Positions 28,504-38,528 of a stretch of DNA of 64,000 nucleotides are shown here, one piece after another. Every line of letters starts with the position of its first letter. The stretch's first letter is position 1. The notes beneath the pieces are model-generated. The model saw nothing but the letters and a program-made list of their open reading frames with translations, ran no database searches and had not been told where the DNA came from. Source of the DNA: VXPW01 sp965115815 (GTDB taxonomy: Bacteria; Pseudomonadota; Alphaproteobacteria; TMED109); assembly GCA_965115815.1 (NCBI GenBank), contig OZ220465.1:3162001-3226000 (forward strand), given 5' to 3'. The position numbers and the translations under genes are program-made.

Positions 28504-31341
28504 GTGACGCCGGACGCGTTCATCGCCAAGTGGCGAGCGTCGACGTTGAAGGAACGCTCGGCGTCGCAGGAGCACTTCCTCGACCTGTGCCGCCTGCTGG
28601 GTGAGCCGACGCCGGCGGAAGCCGACCCGGCGGGCGAGCGGTACTGCTTCGAGCGCGGGGCGCGGAAGGACAGCGGCGCCGGCGGCTGGGCCGACGTGTG
28701 GAAGCGCGGCTGCTTCGCCTGGGAGTACAAGGGCAAGCACGCCGACCTAGATGCGGCGTTCGACCAGTTGCGGCAGTACGCGCTGGCGCTGGAAAACCCG
28801 CCGCTGCTGATCGTCTCGGACATGGCGCGGTTCCGCCTCCGCACCAACTGGACCAACAGCGTGAGCGTGACGCACGAGTTCGCGCTCGAGGATCTCGCCG
28901 ACGGTGCGACCCGCGACACGCTCAAGTGGGCGATGTCGGACCCGGAGCGGCTGCGTCCGGGCGAGACGCGGCAGGCGGTGACCGAGCGCGCGGCGGCGAC
29001 CTTCGCGGTGCTGGCGCAGGGGCTGCGCGAACAGGGCCACGATCCGCAGGCGGTGGCGCATTTCGTCCACCGTCTGGTGTTCTGCCTGTTCGCCGAGGAT
29101 GTGGGCCTGCTGCCGGACCGCATGTTCACCCGGATGCTGGAACAGGCGCGCCGACGGCCGGGGGAGTTCGTGGAACTGGCCCGCGATCTGTTCCGCGCCA
29201 TGTCCACGGGCGGCCGGGTCGGCTTCGAATCGGTGATCTGGTTCAACGGCGGACTGTTCGACAACGATGCGGCGCTGCCCCTCGACCGGGAAGCGATCGA
29301 GACGGCGCTCAAGGCCGCCGCGCTCGACTGGTCGGAGATCGATCCGTCGATTCTCGGCACGCTGTTCGAGCGCGGCCTCGACCCCGACAAGCGCTCCCAA
29401 CTCGGGGCGCACTACACCGACCGCGACAAGATCCTGCGCATCGTCGAACCGGTGATCGTCCGGCCGCTGCTCGCGGAATGGGAGACGGCGAAGGCGGAGA
29501 TCGCGGCCCGGGTCGAGCGCGCCGACGCGGCCGGGTCGACGCGGACCCGGACCCGGCACCGGAACCTGGCGGACGGGGTGCTCCGTACCTTTCTCGGACG
29601 GCTGCGGCGGTGCACCGTGCTCGACCCCGCCTGCGGGTCGGGCAACTTCCTCTATCTCGCACTGCACGCGCTCAAGGACCTTGAGCACCGGGTCCAGCTC
29701 GAAGCGGAGACACTCGGCTTCGAGCGCGAGTTTCCGGCGGTCGGCCCGGCGAACGTGAAAGGGATCGAGATCAACGCCTATGCGGCGGAACTGGCCCGGG
29801 TGTCGGTGTGGATCGGCGAAATCCAGTGGATGCGGCGCAACGGCTTCGGGATCTCGAAGGATCCGGTTCTCGATCCGCTTGACACCATCGAGTGCCGGGA
29901 CGCGATCCTCGCGCCGGACGGGAGCGAGCCGGACTGGCCGGAGGCCGAGGTCGTGATCGGCAACCCGCCGTTTCTCGGTTACTCGCCGCAGCGCGAAAGG
30001 CTTGGCGTGGACTATACCGATGCCCTTCGCAGCCTGTACAAGGGATCGGTCCCGGCGTTCGGGGATCTCGTCTGTTACTGGTTCCACAAGGCAAGCAGGC
30101 ATGTCGCGGCCGGGGCCGTCTCCCGGGCTGGTCTGGTGGCTACCAATTCGATACGAGGCGGAAAGAATCGTGTCGTTCTGGATCGGATGGTCGAGGATTC
30201 GGCGATCTACGATGCTTGGGCGGACGAGCCTTGGATCGTGGACGGTGCCGCGGTGCGGGTGTCGCTGGTGTGCTTTGGCGCGCAAGATGCCGGGCTGCCC
30301 GTGCGCCTGAATGGCGAAGATGTCGTCCGGATCAACGCCGATCTGACGGCGAGGACCGCCGACCTGACCGCCGCTGGGAGGCTCCCGGACAATCGGGGCG
30401 CGGCATTTGTCGGCGGCATGAAGAAGGGCGCATTCGACATTCCGGGCGATCAGGCGCGGGAATGGCTGCTGCTCCCCGCGAACCCGAATGGCCGGACCAA
30501 CGCCGATGTGCTCAAGCCCTGGATGAACGGTATGGACATTACGCGCCGGCCGGCGGGCAAGTGGATCATCGATTTCGGACATGAAAGGACCGTGTCCGAA
30601 TCCGCGCTGTACGAAGCCCCCTTCACGCATGTCTGCAATCGGGTGAAGCCGGCGAGGGATCGAAACAACCGCGCAGACCTGCGGCGAAACTGGTGGCGGC
30701 ACGACCGTTCCGGACAGACGCTGTTCGTACGTCTTGCGGCCCTGTCCCGCTACATCGCAACGCCGACATTGGCTAAGCATCGTCTGTTCGTATGGCTGGA
30801 CGCCGGCGTTTGCCCCGACCACCAGCTTATCGTCATCGCCCGCGACGACGACGTGACCTTCGGTATCCTGCACAGCCGGTTCCACGAGGCTTGGTCGCTG
30901 CAGCTCGGCACCAGTTTGGAAGACCGCCCGCGCTACACGCCGACCACCACCTTCGAAACCTTCCCCTTCCCGGACGGCCTCTCGCCCGACCTCCCCGCTA
31001 CCGACTACCTCGACGACCCGCGCGCCGTCGCCATTGCCGAGGCCACGCGGCGACTGGTGGAGTTGCGCGACCGCTGGCTCCACCCGCCCGAATGGGTCGA
31101 ATGGCTGGACGAGCCGGCGCCGGGTTATCCGAGGCGCCCGGTCGCCCGCGACGAAGCGGTGGCGAAGCACCTCAAGGCCCGCACGCTGACCAGGCTCTAC
31201 AACGCCCGCCCGCAATGGCTCGCCGACGCCCACGCCACGCTCGACGCTGCCGTCGCCGCCGCCTACGGGTGGGATGCGGGAATCGGAGAGGAAGAGGCGT
31301 TGGGGGCATTGCTGACATACAATCGGGCACGGCAGCCATGA
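28504..31341 (+). CDS. MmeI-like (type IIL) restriction-modification enzyme
   Basis: 945 aa from GTG 28504, the point where family homology begins (TPDAFIAKWRASTLKER); the frame is open upstream. One chain holds nuclease, methyltransferase and specificity parts. The N-terminal nuclease has GGWADVWKRGCFAWEYKGKH: D64, E74 and K76 have exactly the D-x9-E-x-K spacing known from MmeI. A helical connector follows. Then N6-adenine methyltransferase motif I DPACGSGNF at about 374 and motif IV NPPF at about 487, then a target-recognition part (LLLPANPNGRTNADVLKPW) and a C-terminal helical tail (ALGALLTYNRARQP). MmeI has 919 aa. All key residues are intact. Recognition site is unknown. Confidence 0.88.
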   Translation: MTPDAFIAKWRASTLKERSASQEHFLDLCRLLGEPTPAEADPAGERYCFERGARKDSGAGGWADVWKRGCFAWEYKGKHADLDAAFDQLRQYALALENPPLLIVSDMARFRLRTNWTNSVSVTHEFALEDLADGATRDTLKWAMSDPERLRPGETRQAVTERAAATFAVLAQGLREQGHDPQAVAHFVHRLVFCLFAEDVGLLPDRMFTRMLEQARRRPGEFVELARDLFRAMSTGGRVGFESVIWFNGGLFDNDAALPLDREAIETALKAAALDWSEIDPSILGTLFERGLDPDKRSQLGAHYTDRDKILRIVEPVIVRPLLAEWETAKAEIAARVERADAAGSTRTRTRHRNLADGVLRTFLGRLRRCTVLDPACGSGNFLYLALHALKDLEHRVQLEAETLGFEREFPAVGPANVKGIEINAYAAELARVSVWIGEIQWMRRNGFGISKDPVLDPLDTIECRDAILAPDGSEPDWPEAEVVIGNPPFLGYSPQRERLGVDYTDALRSLYKGSVPAFGDLVCYWFHKASRHVAAGAVSRAGLVATNSIRGGKNRVVLDRMVEDSAIYDAWADEPWIVDGAAVRVSLVCFGAQDAGLPVRLNGEDVVRINADLTARTADLTAAGRLPDNRGAAFVGGMKKGAFDIPGDQAREWLLLPANPNGRTNADVLKPWMNGMDITRRPAGKWIIDFGHERTVSESALYEAPFTHVCNRVKPARDRNNRADLRRNWWRHDRSGQTLFVRLAALSRYIATPTLAKHRLFVWLDAGVCPDHQLIVIARDDDVTFGILHSRFHEAWSLQLGTSLEDRPRYTPTTTFETFPFPDGLSPDLPATDYLDDPRAVAIAEATRRLVELRDRWLHPPEWVEWLDEPAPGYPRRPVARDEAVAKHLKARTLTRLYNARPQWLADAHATLDAAVAAAYGWDAGIGEEEALGALLTYNRARQP

Positions 31342-32012
31342 ATCGGATCTATGCTTGGAAAGTTCGCCGACGCATCGTACCAAGGCATTGCAGCTGTACT
31401 TTTTAGAAACATTAAATATATGCCCGGTCTTCATGCGGGGAGGGGAAATCCAACGGTCGAAGGTTCATTATGCGGGAGTCTCGATAGATTCTACGGCGAA
31501 TTGAACGATCATCGTGCGGAGATTCACGGCACCAGAAACAGAGCTTCCGTAATTTGAATTTGGACGGCACGTATTTCGTGCTCGAACGGCAACGGGCGCG
31601 TCCCGGGACTCCACGCGGTACCTCCAAAGCTTGGGCCTGGCTGTACTAAGGTCTGCGCCGGGATCCGTTCACAGGGGCACAATAGACTGCAATGAATGGA
31701 TGGATCCGAACCTTGCATGCCACGGGCTTCTTGCTTTCCCGTCACGGACACGCTTTCATACCTACCGGTTTCACCCCAGTCGTGATCGGCCGACAGACAG
31801 GCTTCAACCTTACCGAGATCCGACGCGGAGATCGCCCCTGTCGCCGAGGAGCAGCATCATGCCCGCCCATCCGCACCCAACACTCGCTCGGCAGATCGTG
31901 AACCATCTCGCAATCAACGGCACGTACGCACCGGGGGCCGGAATACGGACCTTCCGGGGTTCGGCCTTCGCGGCGATTCAACGAGGGGAGGTCTCCGGGC
32001 TCATTTGGGGCC
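31342..32012. other. Intergenic region, mixed composition
   Basis: About 670 bp. The first 200 bp are AT-richer (TACTTTTTAGAAACATTAAA). A 68-codon plus frame at 31351-31557 (YQGIAAVLFRNIKYMPGL, SLDRFYGELNDHRAEIHG) is protein-like but I cannot assign it. Nothing else is supported. The promoter of the OLD gene is expected here. Confidence 0.4.
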
Positions 32013-33596
32013 ATGAATGTCCCGGCCGAACGGAACGAGCACATCGCCATGATTGAGCGACGTTTCAGAGAGTTATGGGGGCAATTGCAGGGCAAGAAGC
32101 CCCATCTTCCACATTTTCTTTCGGAAATTCACTTGCACGGAATCCGGGGCATCGACAACCTGCGTACGGTACTCGACTATCCGGTCAGCGTCATTGCTGG
32201 CGGCAATGCCAGCGGAAAATCAACGGTGCTGTTTGCGGCGGCCTGCGCCTACCGGGTTCCCGGAGCCGGCGTCAAGGACTTCGTACCGTCCACGCTGTTT
32301 CCCGATTACCGGCCCAGAGCCGGAGTACGAGAGGATCACAGGAACGAAGTCATTATCGATTTTGACTATGCGACGCCGGAAGGTCGGCGGTCCATGCGAT
32401 GGCGCCGCTCCAAGGGCTGGAATCGGAGCTTTCTCGGTCGGAAGAATGTCGAGCAGCCGGAGCGGCCGGTCTATCTCAGAACCCTGAGCAACCTCAGCAA
32501 TCCATCCGAAGTGCGCGGAGTCCTGAGCATGTCGCGATCGGCTCTTGCGCCACAGGAGGCGGTTCTGCCGGCATCGCAGATCGAGTTTGCGCACCGGATG
32601 CTTCCGTTCCGATATTCCGAAGTCGTGAACCTGTCGAGTGGAAACAAGAATCTGCTCTTTGCTGCTCAGGAGCGCGGCGGCGCGTATTCCGAACTGCACA
32701 TGTCCGCCGGCGAACGAGCCATTCTCCGCCTTTCTCGGGAAATCGCTCAACTCAGGGGGGCGTTGATCCTGATCGACGAAGTGGAAGCAGGCTTGCACCC
32801 TTGGGTGCAGCAGCTCCTCATGTTGCATTTGCAGCAATTGGCGCTGCGCAACGACCTTCAGGTCATGGTCACATCCCACAGTCCGGTCGTGCTGGACTCG
32901 GTGCCGGCGAACGGACGTGTCTTCCTCGAACGTGACGACCACGGACAGGTCACGGTTCGCCCTGCCTATCGAGATATCGTGCAGAATGCACTCTACGGGC
33001 GTTCGGGGGACACCCTCAACCTGCTGTGCGAAGACGAGGTGGCCGAGGGCATTTTGCGAGGGGTACTCGATGTTCTTCTTGTTCGACAGAGAATCAGGAC
33101 AGAAACGGTTCGCATCGGCCGTGACACAGGAGCTGAAGAATTCCCGTCCCACGCGGCTGCATTTCGAAAGTTCGGTCAAATCGGAAATTTTGTTTTCGTT
33201 CTCGACGGCGACAAGCGCGGCAGTGCGGCGGAAACGAGGTTGCATGATCAAGCAGGAGATATCTCGGTTTTGTTTCTTCCCGGGGGTGCGCCGGAAGTCT
33301 GGGTATGGCACGCATTGCGGGCATGTTCGGTCAAGGCATCCGCCGAACTGGGTCTGGGAACCGACGACCTCGCAGCCCGCATGAACCAGCTGGACTCCAT
33401 CTACGATTCGGCATCGGATCCAGCTGCGCGGGTTGCCAAGACCAAATTGCACGGTCTCGCCGAAGCTCAGAATCGGTCGGCGCCGGAGATCGCCCGCCTG
33501 GTCGGGCGGTTGGAGACAGGAAAACCGGGGAGCGACATTCAGCCGCTGGCCGAAGGACTGGAAAGCGAGCTGCTTCACTGGCGGGCGGCCGACTGA
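32013..33596 (+). CDS. OLD-type ATP-dependent nuclease (AAA + TOPRIM)
   Basis: 527 aa from ATG 32013 (ATG 32049 is an alternative). The N-terminal ATPase has SEIHLHGIRGIDNLRTVL, Walker A GGNASGKS at 63-70, an ABC-type signature (MSAGERAILRLSREIAQL), Walker B LILIDEVEAGLHP and an H-loop (MVTSHSPVVLD). The C-terminal part is TOPRIM-like: LLCEDEVAEGILRGVLDVL and FVFVLDGDKRGSA give the Glu and DxD metal ligands. OLD proteins are nucleases often used against phages (P2 Old, Gabija GajA). No partner such as a UvrD-like gene is adjacent. It lies 672 bp after the MmeI-like gene on the same strand. Confidence 0.82.
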   Translation: MNVPAERNEHIAMIERRFRELWGQLQGKKPHLPHFLSEIHLHGIRGIDNLRTVLDYPVSVIAGGNASGKSTVLFAAACAYRVPGAGVKDFVPSTLFPDYRPRAGVREDHRNEVIIDFDYATPEGRRSMRWRRSKGWNRSFLGRKNVEQPERPVYLRTLSNLSNPSEVRGVLSMSRSALAPQEAVLPASQIEFAHRMLPFRYSEVVNLSSGNKNLLFAAQERGGAYSELHMSAGERAILRLSREIAQLRGALILIDEVEAGLHPWVQQLLMLHLQQLALRNDLQVMVTSHSPVVLDSVPANGRVFLERDDHGQVTVRPAYRDIVQNALYGRSGDTLNLLCEDEVAEGILRGVLDVLLVRQRIRTETVRIGRDTGAEEFPSHAAAFRKFGQIGNFVFVLDGDKRGSAAETRLHDQAGDISVLFLPGGAPEVWVWHALRACSVKASAELGLGTDDLAARMNQLDSIYDSASDPAARVAKTKLHGLAEAQNRSAPEIARLVGRLETGKPGSDIQPLAEGLESELLHWRAAD

Positions 33597-35048
33597 CCTG
33601 CCCGGCGGTGCGATGAAGACCGTCCCTTTCCGTTGCCCTTCCCACGACCCGGGTGAACCTGTGCCCGATTCCGCGTTCGGCGGGAGGTTCCCGGTTGTCC
33701 GGGCAATTCGGAGGTGGGCAGCCCGTTCCTCCGGTCCGCCTACCGACGGATTGCGGTACCGGAGCCTGGGCCCGAGATGCGGTTCCGTCTCATAGGGTAC
33801 AATCAAGCCGGGCCCCTGGGAGGACCTTGCATCTTCCCTGGCAGCAAAAATGGCGGTCCTCAACAGGAAATGGTTCGGGTATCGGATTGCGGCACCGCGC
33901 CGCGGTGGGCTGAAGACAGGAACGCACCCCGCCGCCCGAGGCGTACGATGGAGTCGGCGCCCTGTCCACCTGCCCTACGACTCCCACTTCCCGGCTGCAG
34001 CGACAAGGGAATCGGTCCGAGGCCGCAGGGCCGCAACCTCCCCTTGCCAACCGGGAATCGCGCCCTTGTGGCCTTCCCATCTGTCGCAATGTCCTCCATG
34101 TGTGCTGGACTGCGAAGCCAGGAGACCGGTTCAGGAACGGACCGGGCGGGTTGTCGCCGGTCCGCATTCCCCGAATCCCGGTTCCGGAAGTTGTGACGAC
34201 GATGAGGCCGGGCCGGGGTTCCGTCATGATCCGATCGAAGTACGGCTCCGGAGTTTCCGATGAGGAGCCGATGTCTCCCTTGCAGTCGATCACCATGTCG
34301 GGCACGCCGTCGGCATCGAAGGCAAGGGCATCGACGACGCCGGACCTCGCCGGCTCGAAGGTATCGGTCGCTGTCGACCCACACTCCCGGTGCGCCCGAC
34401 CCGTGGTTCGCGGAAGCATCGGTGCCGGGATGCGCGGGCGAACGTTGCCGCACGGCGCCGTCCCCGGTGATTCCGAAACCATGACTGCACCGGGCTGCCA
34501 ACCCCGGATGGCCGTCCGTATCATCCGCAAACGCCGCCGACTCTGGCTTCGGTGTGCATCCCCCCGAGTCCGGCTGCGACAGGAAAGGGCTTCCGGTCTC
34601 CGACGCCGACAACCGCGAGCATGGCCGCGGTCGAAATGCCGTTCACCCCTGCGGAGAGGACCTCCGGCCTCGCCTCCCTTCGGGACGCCGGTACGGACAG
34701 CCAGCCGGATTGCGAGGGGACGACGCTGCCCGATCCGGGATCCCGCACCGGATCGGGGACCCTCCTCCCGGTTCCTGCGGTCGATGCGGAACGCCCCGGC
34801 CGGGTGCGCGACCGAACCTGCATGCGGCCCGGCAGGCCATCGACGCCCCAACCCGCCCGGCCCGACACCGTCGAACACTCGTTGAGCGCCGGAGCGCAGG
34901 AAGGGTCGGCAGAAGGGGCAGGCCTGCGGCCCGGGGACGGGCCTGACAAGGCCCCTGATAAACTGTCCGGGTTCCGTGTCCGGTCACAGCCTCCCTGCCG
35001 GTTTCGCCATGCCTTCGTACAGGAACGAGGATCGAACCCCGCAGCTCG
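33597..35048. other. Long stretch with gene debris only
   Basis: About 1.45 kb with no intact gene. A fragment of a helicase-nuclease C-terminal domain (34189-34352, separate entry) is the only part I can assign. Other long frames are uninterrupted but have no motifs. Confidence 0.5.
34189..34352 (-). pseudogene. Fragment resembling an AddA/UvrD-type C-terminal nuclease domain
   Basis: About 54 codons read GVVDALAFDADGVPDMVIDC then KGDIGSSSE and RPGLIVVTTSGT. This fits the last nuclease domain of AddA or UvrD/RecB-like proteins, where the pattern is (I)DALAxDxDGxxxxVIDWKSD followed by GLIVxxTSG. The key Asp and Asp-x-Lys are present (DALAFD, IDCK), but no helicase part is nearby. It is a remnant, called from motif similarity alone. 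Confidence 0.4.
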
Positions 35049-36392
35049 ATGATTCCGACACACCGTCCGTTGCGTGAAGCCGTCCATCCGGCATACCGCA
35101 ACGTCTTGCGCGCCATGTTCGATGCCGTGGTCGAGGCCGCCGACCCCGCGCGTCTCGTGACCCGGCACCTGCCCCGCCGCCCGCGCGGGCGGACGCTGGT
35201 ACTGGGTGCCGGCAAGGCAGCGGCGGTCATGGCACGGGCGGTGGACCAGACGTGGGACGCACCGCTGAACGGGCTGGCGGTCACCCCGTACGGTCACGGG
35301 GTGGACTGTCCGAGGGTGGACGTCATCGAAGCCTCGCACCCGGTTCCCGACCAGACCGGGCAGCGGGCCACAGCCCGGTTCCTGGAGGAGGCGCAGGCGC
35401 TCGGCCCTGACGACCTCCTGCTCTGCCTGATCTCCGGCGGAGCGAGCGCCTTGCTGGCGGCTCCGGCCCTCGGCATCACCCTGATGCACAAGCAGCAGGT
35501 GACGGCCGCACTGTTGCGTTCCGGGGCCACCATTCACGAAATGAACTGTGTGCGGAAGCACCTTTCCGCCATCAAGGGAGGCCGGCTGGCGCTCCGTGCG
35601 GCCCCCGCGCGCGTCGTGACCCTGCTGATTTCCGATGTTCCGGGAGATGATCCGTCGGTGGTCGGGTCGGGCCCGACCTTCGGCGACGCCACCACGCAAG
35701 GCGACGCACTGGCCATTCTGGCTCGGTACCGGATCGATCCGCCCCCGCCGGTGCGGGCGATTCTGGAAGATCCGTCCCGGGAGACGCCCGACGACACGCA
35801 TTCCGCCTTTGCGGGGGCGACCCACCGCATTCTGGTCCGGCCGCGCGACACCCTGCGGGCCGCGGCGCAAGTCGCCCGGTCGGAGGGATATCGCCCGTTG
35901 GTGCTGTCCGACCGCATCGAAGGGGAGGCACGGGAAATCGGCACCATGCACGCGGCCATCGCGCGGCACGTGCTGGAGGCGGGACAGCCCGCCCGACCGC
36001 CGCTCGCACTGATCTCGGGCGGCGAGACGACCGTCACCCTGCCGGGGAACGGCGGCGCCGGCGGGCGCAACACCGAATTCCTCCTGGCCGCCGCCTTGGC
36101 ACTCGACGGTGCCAATGTTCACGGGCTGGCCTGCGATACGGACGGCATTGACGGCCAGGGCCGCCATGCGGGGGCCCACATCGATCCGAGCACCTTGGCG
36201 CGGGCCGCAGCGCGGGGCCTCCGGGCACGCCATCTCCTCGATGTCCACCATTCCGGGAGCTTCTTCGAGTCGCTCGGCGACCTCGTGGTCACCGGCCCGA
36301 CCCGGACCAACGTCAATGACTTCCGGGCCTTCCTGGTACCGGATCCCGTCAGGAACGGCCCGCAGCGGCGAAGGGGCACCGGGGTCGGATGA
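35049..36392 (+). CDS. Glycerate 2-kinase (MOFRL/GckA-TtuD family)
   Basis: 447 aa. It phosphorylates D-glycerate at C2 to 2-phosphoglycerate, feeding lower glycolysis from glyoxylate, tartrate or serine-cycle routes. The N-terminal domain has LVLGAGKAAAVMARAVDQTW, ASHPVPDQTG, LCLISGGASALLAAP and NCVRKHLSAIKGGRLA; the MOFRL domain has ISGGETTVTLPGNGGAGGRN, LACDTDGIDGQGRHAGAHID, HSGSFFESLGDLVVTGPTRTNVND. All signatures are intact. It is flanked by accessory debris on both sides, with no pathway partners adjacent. Confidence 0.93.
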   Translation: MIPTHRPLREAVHPAYRNVLRAMFDAVVEAADPARLVTRHLPRRPRGRTLVLGAGKAAAVMARAVDQTWDAPLNGLAVTPYGHGVDCPRVDVIEASHPVPDQTGQRATARFLEEAQALGPDDLLLCLISGGASALLAAPALGITLMHKQQVTAALLRSGATIHEMNCVRKHLSAIKGGRLALRAAPARVVTLLISDVPGDDPSVVGSGPTFGDATTQGDALAILARYRIDPPPPVRAILEDPSRETPDDTHSAFAGATHRILVRPRDTLRAAAQVARSEGYRPLVLSDRIEGEAREIGTMHAAIARHVLEAGQPARPPLALISGGETTVTLPGNGGAGGRNTEFLLAAALALDGANVHGLACDTDGIDGQGRHAGAHIDPSTLARAAARGLRARHLLDVHHSGSFFESLGDLVVTGPTRTNVNDFRAFLVPDPVRNGPQRRRGTGVG

Positions 36393-36944
36393 CCGGGACC
36401 TCCGGCGGCGGGGATGACCGCGATACAGGCGTGCAGGACCGCTACCGCGTCCTGCCCCCATCGTCGATCACCCGTGGTTCATGGACTGTCCTCCCGTGAG
36501 GGAAACAAGGCCGGCTTCGGTCTTGACGATCCGAATTCTCCGCCACGCCTGCCAGGCCGGAAGCCTGCGCCGACGGTTTCGGTCGGCATTGAGCCGTTCC
36601 ACGCGGCTCTCGCGGCAGACTGCGAGACAGTCCCGATCCTCGCAGGCCTGCATCACGGGTATCGGCATGTCGACATCTTCAACGAAGCTGCAGAGGACGC
36701 CATCGACCCAGCCCGGCGGGACCGGGGGAATTTCGCTTCTCGATCGCGAGCCCGGCCCTCGTGTTCCTCTTCCGATTCCGGCAAAGCCGTCACCTTCCCA
36801 TCGTCGGACGGCTAGACGGAAATTCATTCGGTGTTTCTTCATCTAACACTTGGAATTGAAAAGGAAACTCACCGTTGGTCCGGATTGTGACGCGTTCGGG
36901 CCATGGCGGGCCCTCCTCATCTTGGACCTTGGGGCCTACCAGAA
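36393..36944. other. No recognisable gene
   Basis: About 550 bp downstream of the glycerate kinase. A minus frame (36468-36842) reads GWVDGVLCSFVEDVDMPI and MQACEDRDCLAVCRESRVE, which is protein-like, but I recognise no family and do not call it. Confidence 0.4.
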
Positions 36945-37330
36945 TCACTCCAGATTGATCGGCCGTGCCGGAGCGGTATCGCGTTGTGCGAAGCTCGCGA
37001 ATTCCTCGTCCGTCAACCCGGCGCGCCGGCCGAGGTCGGTAAGCAGCGTCCCCAGCGCAGCCCGCTCTTCCGGCAGGACCGTTTCCTCCAAAATAGCGCG
37101 CACCTCAGCCTCTACCGAACCTCGAACCGCTTTCGCACCCGCAGGGCCTCCGGAGGTGCACAGGCCTCCTACCACGATGCGGGGCCGTGCGGGTTCCGGG
37201 GGTCCATGACCCGTACGATCTTCTTCCCGGGGATAGGATCATCCGCGCGTTCCCGATGAACTGCGCCCCGTCCCGCGCCGTGCGCCGGTCGGGGACGTTC
37301 ACCGTACGCCCGTTTCTGCCGGATCCGACC
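36945..37330 (-). pseudogene. Antitoxin tail joined to an IS630 transposase fragment
   Basis: The lower part, ending at 36945, reads VRGSVEAEVRAILEETVLPE and AGLTDEEFASFAQRDTAP, like the C-terminus of a FitA/VapB-type antitoxin. Upstream it passes into IS630 debris: NVPDRRTARDGAQFI and PRNPHGPASW in other frames, the same block found in the IS630 copies at 44.3-47.2 kb. The antitoxin N-terminus and any toxin are missing. It is a junction of two broken genes. Confidence 0.5.
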
Positions 37331-37642
37331 AGTCGGATCTCCGCATGTCCACTGGCGCGGTGAACGCTTTCGTGCCTTTACCCAACCCATGGGAGATGAC
37401 GCCGAGCGAACCGGACGGACACCCGGCCCAGACAACGTCAAGAATCACAGGGACAAGATGCCTCGCATTCTGGGCACGCAAAATTGATAGCATGTGCTGC
37501 ATAAGGCAGCCACACCCTGTTCGTATGGCCAAGTGATTCTTCGATTGCAACGAATTGCTTGTCCGGTGGCAATCTTGCCGCCGAATCTTGACCGGCCATT
37601 GATCTGTTCTCCCGCCAAGAATGATTTCGATGACAGCCCGAC

Positions 37643-37726
37643 CTACTTGAGATCGAAGCTTACCAGCTCCACCTGCCACATGCCACTCGCACCGTATCCG
37701 TTCTCGGAAGTACTTCTCCCAGTGCG
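37643..37726 (-). pseudogene. C-terminal end of the split lipoprotein gene
   Basis: Reads RSTSENGYGASGMWQVELVS then FDLK and TAG. It fits directly onto the end of the fragment at 40013-40697 (ending VIKRTG) when the IS66 element and one copy of the 8-bp duplication are removed, and aligns with the tail of the intact paralogue (NSKNGYGEMAARAWELISFD). So both are halves of one gene. Confidence 0.9.
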
Positions 37727-38291
37727 GTATCTACTCACCCCCCCCTACTGATGACGAATCGTTTTTCCTGACGGGTTCGGATCCGGCATGGTTCCGTGCC
37801 CCTTTCCCTCGCTCGCGGCCGAGGACCGGATGCACGGGGTTCGGCTGACAAGAAGTGGGTCGATCTTCGGCTTCCGCTCCCCGTTCCGGCCTTGTGGGGA
37901 GGGGTCCGCAACGCGACCGGGCCCCTCGCGCGGAGGTCGCGGGTCCGCGCCGTGCGGTCCGGTGGAGCGGGTTCCGTGGGCTGCCGTTCCCCTCCGCCGG
38001 AGATCTGCGCTTGACGTTGCTAGGAGGGACCCTCTCCAAGATGGGCCATCGGGGCGGACCGCGTCGGAGGTGTGGATGGCGGCAGGGTAGGGATCGAAGG
38101 CGACGACGGGTCGATCGCCCGGCGGGGCAAGGGCATTCGGATAGGTGCGTCGCGGTGACGGCGGTGTTCCCATACCGGCAAGCCTTGGATAGGAGGTGAC
38201 GTTTCGGTGCGTGGGCGGGTCGTCCACGCACCGCTTGACCAGCGCCCGCCGATTCGCATGCTGTCGTCGAATCGTGGCTGCGGGAATCCCC

Positions 38292-38528
38292 ATGGACCAG
38301 CGAATCATCGACCTGAAGTCGACCCCCTGTTCGGGCCGCTGCGAGCACCTTCACTGGACGACAGCAAAGGGCGGCTCCAGGGTTGGGGCCGGCCTCGGGA
38401 TGCTGGAGACCTTGGAGCGCCGCGGCATCCTGACGCGCCCGCCGCCGGCGCGGCGCTACCGGACGATGCCCGAAGGCGAGCGGTTCGCCGTGCGGGCGGC
38501 CGTCCGGGCGGTGGAGGCGTCGGGATGA
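38292..38528 (+). CDS. Small protein upstream of the IS66-type transposase
   Basis: 78 aa from ATG 38292 (MDQRIIDLKSTPCSGRCEHL). Its stop overlaps the transposase start (ATGA), suggesting coupled translation. A LETLERRGILTRPPPARRY segment resembles a small DNA-binding helix pair, but I cannot assign a family. It is inside the IS and is likely an accessory or regulatory frame of it. Confidence 0.45.
   Translation: MDQRIIDLKSTPCSGRCEHLHWTTAKGGSRVGAGLGMLETLERRGILTRPPPARRYRTMPEGERFAVRAAVRAVEASG

Noticed and set aside
28747..31434. An 895-codon minus-strand open frame
   Set aside because: Antisense to the MmeI-like gene, which has complete catalytic motifs on the plus strand.
31351..31557. A 68-codon plus frame after the MmeI-like gene
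   Set aside because: Protein-like in places, but no family, no good ribosome binding site and a low-GC context; left uncalled.
35010..35048. Possible tRNA T-arm (GGTTCGATCC on the minus strand) before the glycerate kinase
   Set aside because: The stem does not pair correctly and no other tRNA arms are present.
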